From assembly GCA_021647145.1 (NCBI GenBank), contig JAKIVF010000155.1:1-6271 (forward strand): DNA of 6,271 nt. Reading direction: 5' to 3'. The translations under genes were made by a program, and so were the position numbers. Shown here piece by piece: positions 5,824-6,271 of the stretch. The notes beneath the pieces were generated by a model. That model had not been told where the DNA came from, searched no databases, and saw only the letters and a program-made list of their open reading frames with translations. Positions within the stretch are counted from its first letter, which is position 1, and each line of letters begins with the position of its first letter. The stretch comes from Methylococcaceae bacterium (lineage in GTDB: Bacteria; Pseudomonadota; Gammaproteobacteria; Methylococcales; Methylomonadaceae).

Positions 5824-6271
5824 TTACAATTCAATCTTCATATTGTCGAAGGATACTTCTATACCATGTTGAGCTAGTATATCGCGTTCTTTTGATTCTT
5901 CGTTTAGAATCGGGTTGGTGTTATTGATATGGATCAAAATTTTGCGAGGTTTGTTCAGAGTATCTAAATATTCAATCATACCGCCTTTACCAGATTGAGG
6001 GATATGCCCAATTTTTCTTGCTAATAATGGACGGCCGACGGAAGCGAGTTCGTCGTCAGTCCAGAATGTACCATCGACTAATACGCAGTCAGAGTCTGCC
6101 ATTGCTTTTTCTACATGAGGTTCTATTTCGCCTAGGCCTGGTGCGTAAAAGGTGGTTTTTCCGGTTGAAACTTGACGAATTATCATACCAATATTATCAC
6201 CTTCATGCGGATCATTACGGTGCGGTGAATAAGGTGGTGCTTTACTTTTAAGTGCTAAAGCGGTGAATTCA
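5824..6271 (-). CDS. pqqB: PQQ biosynthesis protein PqqB, C-terminal half (cut by window edge)
   Basis: PqqB has a metallo-beta-lactamase fold and is reported to be an iron-dependent hydroxylase that acts on the tyrosine part of the cross-linked Glu-Tyr intermediate. The frame is open to the right edge: codons upstream of the internal ATG at 6186 read KSKAPPYSPHR, then NDPHEGDNIG, both typical PqqB sequence. That ATG is therefore not the start. About 149 codons, close to half of a roughly 300-residue protein, are visible. Landmarks are FYAPGLGEIEPH, the conserved CVLVDGTFW-TDDE, GHIPQSGKGGM and ILIHINNTNPIL. The N-terminal half, including its metal-binding cysteine region, is outside the window. 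The stop is 3 nt from the pqqC start, the first gene junction of the visible operon. Confidence 0.97.
   Translation of the reverse strand, partial: EFTALALKSKAPPYSPHRNDPHEGDNIGMIIRQVSTGKTTFYAPGLGEIEPHVEKAMADSDCVLVDGTFWTDDELASVGRPLLARKIGHIPQSGKGGMIEYLDTLNKPRKILIHINNTNPILNEESKERDILAQHGIEVSFDNMKIEL

Noticed and set aside
5824..6186. PqqB as a complete 120-residue short gene or a pseudogene
   Set aside because: The reading frame continues without a stop from 6186 to the right edge and encodes conserved PqqB residues, so it is cut only by the window.
6018..6251. A 77-codon open frame on the + strand over pqqB
   Set aside because: It lies antisense to clearly conserved PqqB sequence, and its basic, low-information product resembles nothing known.

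Overview
The window looks like the chromosome of a low-GC gammaproteobacterium. The visible PurD and DsbD sequences resemble the enterobacterial proteins, and the PQQ genes follow the classic pqqB-C-D-E order. PQQ production together with an AT-rich genome would fit a methylotroph, a methanotroph or another user of periplasmic quinoprotein dehydrogenases. That lifestyle is inferred: no dehydrogenase gene is visible here.

Layout: bases 1-812 (+ strand) hold the C-terminal two thirds of purD (purine synthesis), cut by the left edge. Everything else is on the - strand and reads from right to left: pqqB (cut by the right edge), pqqC, pqqD and pqqE, then an 85-bp gap, then dsbD and a tlpA-like thioredoxin gene. 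The purD and tlpA-like genes converge on a 27-bp gap with a weak terminator-like hairpin serving the - strand. pqqA, if present, and the operon promoter should lie beyond the right edge. No pqqF protease gene follows pqqE.

The genes form two modules. PqqD presents the PqqA peptide to PqqE, which cross-links Glu and Tyr; PqqB hydroxylates the tyrosine ring; PqqC performs the final ring closure and oxidation to PQQ. DsbD carries electrons from cytoplasmic thioredoxin across the inner membrane to periplasmic thiol proteins, and the membrane-anchored TlpA-like protein encoded 4 nt downstream is its likely client. I see no convincing terminator or promoter between pqqE and dsbD, so read-through is plausible. 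A shared role in maturing PQQ enzymes or c-type cytochromes is a hypothesis.

The most unusual gene is dsbD. It encodes about 739 residues against about 565 in E. coli, because the periplasmic N-terminal (alpha) domain is present twice in tandem. Both copies keep the redox cysteine pair, but they differ in the cap loop that shields it. A C7A7 homopolymer tract lies in the linker between these domains and the membrane part. I found no mobile element, CRISPR array, tRNA or rRNA, and no wholly unknown system.
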